Origin: JBHHXR01 sp046757205
GTDB taxonomy: Bacteria > Pseudomonadota > Alphaproteobacteria > Rhodobacterales > Rhodobacteraceae
NCBI GenBank assembly: GCA_046757205.1
Contig: JBHHXR010000017.1
Coordinates: 1-25,923, forward strand
DNA: 25,923 nucleotides
Reading direction: 5' to 3'
Below the pieces are notes generated by a model. That model was not told the DNA's origin. It saw only the letters and a list, made by a program, of their open reading frames with translations, and did not search any database. Positions 23,284 to 25,923 of the stretch are shown in pieces. The translations under genes and the position numbers were made by a program. The number at the start of each line of letters is the position of its first letter. The first letter of the stretch is position 1.

Positions 23284-23418
23284 TTGGGCAGGATATTGAA
23301 ATTTCTTCTGTTTCTGGTGGTTCTCGCCCTCGTGGTGGTGGTGGTCTACGCCGTATTCTTCGACCTGCCGCCACCCGAACGCGAAATAACGATTCCCTTG
23401 CAGACCGATGGCGAGTGA
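23284..23418 (+). CDS. Small single-span membrane protein, TTG start
   Basis: A 44-residue protein whose first half is one strongly hydrophobic helix (FLLFLVVLALVVVVVYAVFF, about residues 7-26), preceded by a basic residue cluster (MGRILK). A short polar tail follows, with DLPPPEREITIPLQTDGE facing the periplasm if the positive-inside rule holds. Start TTG is set by GAGGAG seven bases upstream; no ATG or GTG is better placed. It overlaps the start of the next gene by 11 bases if that gene starts at 23408. Function unknown; a similar small membrane protein beside aroK in other alphaproteobacteria is my recollection only. Confidence 0.65.
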   Translation: MGRILKFLLFLVVLALVVVVVYAVFFDLPPPEREITIPLQTDGE

Positions 23419-24973
23419 TATGCGCCGGCTTGCCCTTGCCGCCCTGATGCTGGCAGTCGGCGTTGCAGCGGAGGCGGGCACGCCGCGCAGCGCGATTCCG
23501 TGGCTGTCGGAAAGCGTCAGCGAAAAATTCCGCGGCGGCGATCCGAAAGAGAGCGGAACCGAAGCCGGCGGCGCGCTCGACGTCATCGAGTCCACGCCTC
23601 TGTCGCTGATCAATCGCGACGGTGTCGGCATCTTCTCGCCCGCCTCCGTCGGATTTCCCGACGATTTGTGGAAAAACAGCTCAGCTTTGCGCATCCGCCG
23701 TCTGATTCTTTCCCATCCCTACGAAGGTGTACCGGCCGCCCGCGAGGTTTTTCGAAATCTTCTGACGGTGCACGCGGCGCCGCCGCGCGGCTCCAGCGGC
23801 CGCGCATTGTTTTTCCTTGCCCGCGTCGACCGGCTGCTGGAGATCGGCGCACTCGATCAGGCGCGCGAACTGATCGAGGCGGCGGGGATAAATGACCCCG
23901 AGACCTTTCGGCGGTACTTCGACGTCGGCCTTCTCACCGGCCGGGCCGAGGCGGCGTGCCGGACGATCCAAGCTTCGCCGTCGCTTTCGCCCACCTTGCA
24001 GGCCAGGGTTTTTTGCCTTGCGCGAGCCGGCGACTGGGACGCCGCGGCGCTGACGCTCTCGCTCGGCACCCAGCTTGGCACAATCCCGCTGGATCAAGGT
24101 GAACTGCTCACCTATTTTCTCGATCCGGGCCTGTTCGGCGACGAGGAGGAGCCGCCGCTGCCGCAACCGCTTACCGCGCTGGATTTCGTTTTGCGCGAGG
24201 CGGTCGCGCTGCCGCGCCCGTCCGAGCCATTGCCCCTGGCCTTTCTCCAGGTCGATCTTTCCCCGGCGATGCCGATGCGGTCGCGCATCGTCGCGGGGGA
24301 AAAGCTCGTGCGTTCCGGGGCGATCTCCGCACCGCGCCTGTTCGCCTCCTATCGCGCCGGTCTGCCGGCGGCCTCGGGCGGCGTGTGGGAGCGCGCCCGC
24401 GCGGTGCAGGAGGCCGACGCGGCGGTGAATTCGGGCGACGAAGACCGAATCCTTCGTGCCTTGTCGGCGGTCGACGATGCGTTGTCGCCGTTCGGGCTGC
24501 GAAACATTCTGGCCAGCGAATACGGCGGCGTGCTCGCCTCGCTCCAGCCGAGGCCGCGCAGCGGGTCGGCACGACGTGTATTCGAATTGCTGGCGCTCGA
24601 TGGCCGGGCCGACGCAGCGGAGCGCTGGCAGCGCGGAAAACCGACATCCCTGGAGCGCTTGTCGCTGGCGCTCACCACCGCCGGGGCGATCCGGCTTCCC
24701 CCCGGCATTTCCCTTTCGCCGACGGAGCAAGCCATCGTTTCGGGGCTCTCGGCGGACACCAGCCCCGGCCCGGAAGGCGACCGGCTGTACCAGTTGCTGA
24801 TGAGCGGACGGCCGGGCGAAGCAATCCTCGGAGCGCTTGCGCTGCTGGCGCCGGGTGTCGAAGTGGACCCCGGCGACCTGGAAACCGCCCTGTTCGTGCT
24901 CCGCGCGGCCGGCCAGCAGAACGCGGCGCGGCTGATCGCGCTCCAGACCCTGCTGATGCGGCCCCCGACATGA
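23408..24973 (+). CDS. Secreted helical-repeat-like protein of unknown function
   Basis: A 521-residue exported protein. Signal peptide: MRRLALAALMLAVGVAAEAG, with cleavage after AEA near residue 23. The rest is Ala/Leu/Arg-rich with repeated paired helices (for example ALFFLARVDRLLEIGALDQARELIEAAG, split here only as a description of one repeat-like unit), suggesting an alpha solenoid similar to TPR or SEL1 folds. No catalytic motif was seen. Two cysteines, in AACRTIQ and VFCLARAG, could pair. Start is ATG 23408 or ATG 23420; the second makes the signal peptide more standard. The stop overlaps the xerD ATG as ATGA. Homologues in this position are known in alphaproteobacteria, but the function is unknown to me. 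Confidence 0.8.
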   Translation: MASDMRRLALAALMLAVGVAAEAGTPRSAIPWLSESVSEKFRGGDPKESGTEAGGALDVIESTPLSLINRDGVGIFSPASVGFPDDLWKNSSALRIRRLILSHPYEGVPAAREVFRNLLTVHAAPPRGSSGRALFFLARVDRLLEIGALDQARELIEAAGINDPETFRRYFDVGLLTGRAEAACRTIQASPSLSPTLQARVFCLARAGDWDAAALTLSLGTQLGTIPLDQGELLTYFLDPGLFGDEEEPPLPQPLTALDFVLREAVALPRPSEPLPLAFLQVDLSPAMPMRSRIVAGEKLVRSGAISAPRLFASYRAGLPAASGGVWERARAVQEADAAVNSGDEDRILRALSAVDDALSPFGLRNILASEYGGVLASLQPRPRSGSARRVFELLALDGRADAAERWQRGKPTSLERLSLALTTAGAIRLPPGISLSPTEQAIVSGLSADTSPGPEGDRLYQLLMSGRPGEAILGALALLAPGVEVDPGDLETALFVLRAAGQQNAARLIALQTLLMRPPT

Positions 24974-25902
24974 ACCGTGACGGGCACCTCGTCGAGTTGT
25001 TTCTCGAGGCACACCAGGCCGAACTCGGAGCGGCCGACAACACGTTGAGGGCCTACGCACACGACCTCTTGGATTTCTCGGACTTTCTTGCCGCCACCGG
25101 CAGGAAACGGCTGCTGAAGGCAGCGAGGCCGGACATCGAGGCGTATCTGGCGCATCTTCAGAAAGGCGGCCTGGCGCAGGCGACGCGCGCGCGCAGAATT
25201 TCCTCGATCCGGCAGTTCTTCCGGTTCGCCTACGCCGAAGGCTGGCGGAAGGATGACCCGGCGGCCTTGCTGCGCGGCCCGAAACGCGGCCGGCCCTTGC
25301 CGAAATCGCTGTCGGTTGCGGATGTGGAGGCACTGCTCGCGACAGCGCGCAATACCGGGCGGTCGCCACACGAACGGGCGCGAAACCGCTGCCTTTTCGA
25401 ACTGCTCTACGCCACCGGGTTACGCGTCAGCGAACTTGTGTCGCTCCCGGTATCGTCGGCGAGAGGCGACCCGCGGATGATCCTTGTGCGCGGCAAGGGC
25501 GGAAAGGAGCGCATGGTGCCGCTGACCGGTTCCGCGCGCGACGCGCTGTCGTGCTGGCTGGCGTCGCGCGACGCCCGGGTGGCGCCTGATGCCGGACGCG
25601 GCAAGGCGCCATCACCGTTCCTCTTCCCCTCGCGCGGGAAATCCGGTCACATGACGCGGGTGGGGTTTTTCCTGCTGCTGAAGCAGGTGACGGCGGCGGC
25701 GGGACTGGACAGTTCAGCCGTGTCGCCGCACACAGTGAGGCACGCTTTCGCCACGCATTTGCTGGCCAACGGCGCCGATCTCAGGGCGATCCAGACATTG
25801 CTCGGCCATGCCGATATCTCCACCACCGAGATATACACGCACGTGCTGGAAGAGAAAAAGCGCAATCTCGTTCTGGAAAAGCACCCGCTTTCCGGGAACT
25901 AG
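24970..25902 (+). CDS. xerD: Tyrosine recombinase XerD
   Basis: A 310-residue site-specific recombinase that, with XerC, resolves chromosome dimers at dif during division. The N-terminal SAM-like core-binding domain (about 1-105) contains NTLRAYAHDLLDFSDFL and a Ser-Ile-Arg-Gln-Phe-Phe-Arg segment. The catalytic set is complete: Arg152 (GLRVSEL), Lys176 (GKGGKER), His254 and Arg257 (HTVRHAFATHLL), His280 (LGHADIST) and Tyr289 (EIYTHV). The position next to aroK, rather than next to an integrase attachment site, and the standard length favour housekeeping XerD over a mobile-element integrase. ATG 24970 overlaps the preceding stop, so translation is probably coupled. Confidence 0.93.
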   Translation: MNRDGHLVELFLEAHQAELGAADNTLRAYAHDLLDFSDFLAATGRKRLLKAARPDIEAYLAHLQKGGLAQATRARRISSIRQFFRFAYAEGWRKDDPAALLRGPKRGRPLPKSLSVADVEALLATARNTGRSPHERARNRCLFELLYATGLRVSELVSLPVSSARGDPRMILVRGKGGKERMVPLTGSARDALSCWLASRDARVAPDAGRGKAPSPFLFPSRGKSGHMTRVGFFLLLKQVTAAAGLDSSAVSPHTVRHAFATHLLANGADLRAIQTLLGHADISTTEIYTHVLEEKKRNLVLEKHPLSGN

Positions 25903-25923
25903 AGTATTTTCGGATCAATTTGG

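Noticed and set aside
24970..25902. Tyrosine recombinase as a phage or island integrase
   Set aside because: Length, motif set and the aroK/aroB neighbourhood fit chromosomal XerD.
1..25923. CRISPR array or restriction/toxin-antitoxin defence genes
   Set aside because: No regularly spaced direct repeats and no Cas, methylase-endonuclease or toxin-antitoxin pair could be recognised.

Overview
The window (about 65% G+C) reads as chromosomal DNA of an alphaproteobacterium, most likely Rhodospirillales-like. Two gene neighbourhoods known from that class support this. One is isoaspartyl methyltransferase-like / TolC / short PopZ-like protein / ValS. The other is AroB-AroK divergent from a small membrane protein, a secreted solenoid-like protein and XerD. 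Most gene pairs inside operons overlap by the four bases ATGA.

Layout. Bases 1-200 hold the last residues of a LivH permease, joined abruptly to an antisense fragment that resembles an amidohydrolase. This looks like a rearrangement or assembly junction. Then come livM-livG-livF (branched-chain amino acid type ABC importer) and an IolC-type sugar kinase fused to a DUF2090 domain, all on +. At 4.6-6.1 kb a secreted, cysteine-containing protein of unknown function lies on the minus strand, in DNA of lower G+C. From 6.4 to 11.7 kb, reading on minus, valS, a Bcr/CflA-type MFS exporter and a HisC-like aminotransferase form one tightly coupled unit. cobQ (+) lies next, preceded by a 53-codon remnant of an IS481-type transposase. 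Together they separate valS from the short PopZ-like gene, tolC and the isoaspartyl methyltransferase-like gene (13.6-16.1 kb, minus).

Two tRNA genes follow, Cys(GCA) and Gly(CCC), with a MAPEG membrane protein between them. Next are two minus-strand genes: a Rossmann-fold oxidoreductase with an SAF-type C-terminus, and a phage-tail-like SGNH hydrolase. On + there is a radical SAM protein preceded by a possible small ORF whose stop overlaps the radical SAM start. The window ends with aroK-aroB (minus) and a divergent + operon: a 44-aa membrane protein with a TTG start, a 521-aa secreted protein and xerD.

Most genes are housekeeping. The parts that look novel or least explained are the radical SAM gene with its coupled small ORF, the orphan SGNH protein, the secreted Cys protein, a low-G+C insertion inside valS, the IS remnant/cobQ insertion and several strong intergenic hairpins. 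I found no CRISPR array, complete insertion sequence, rRNA or convincing defence system.
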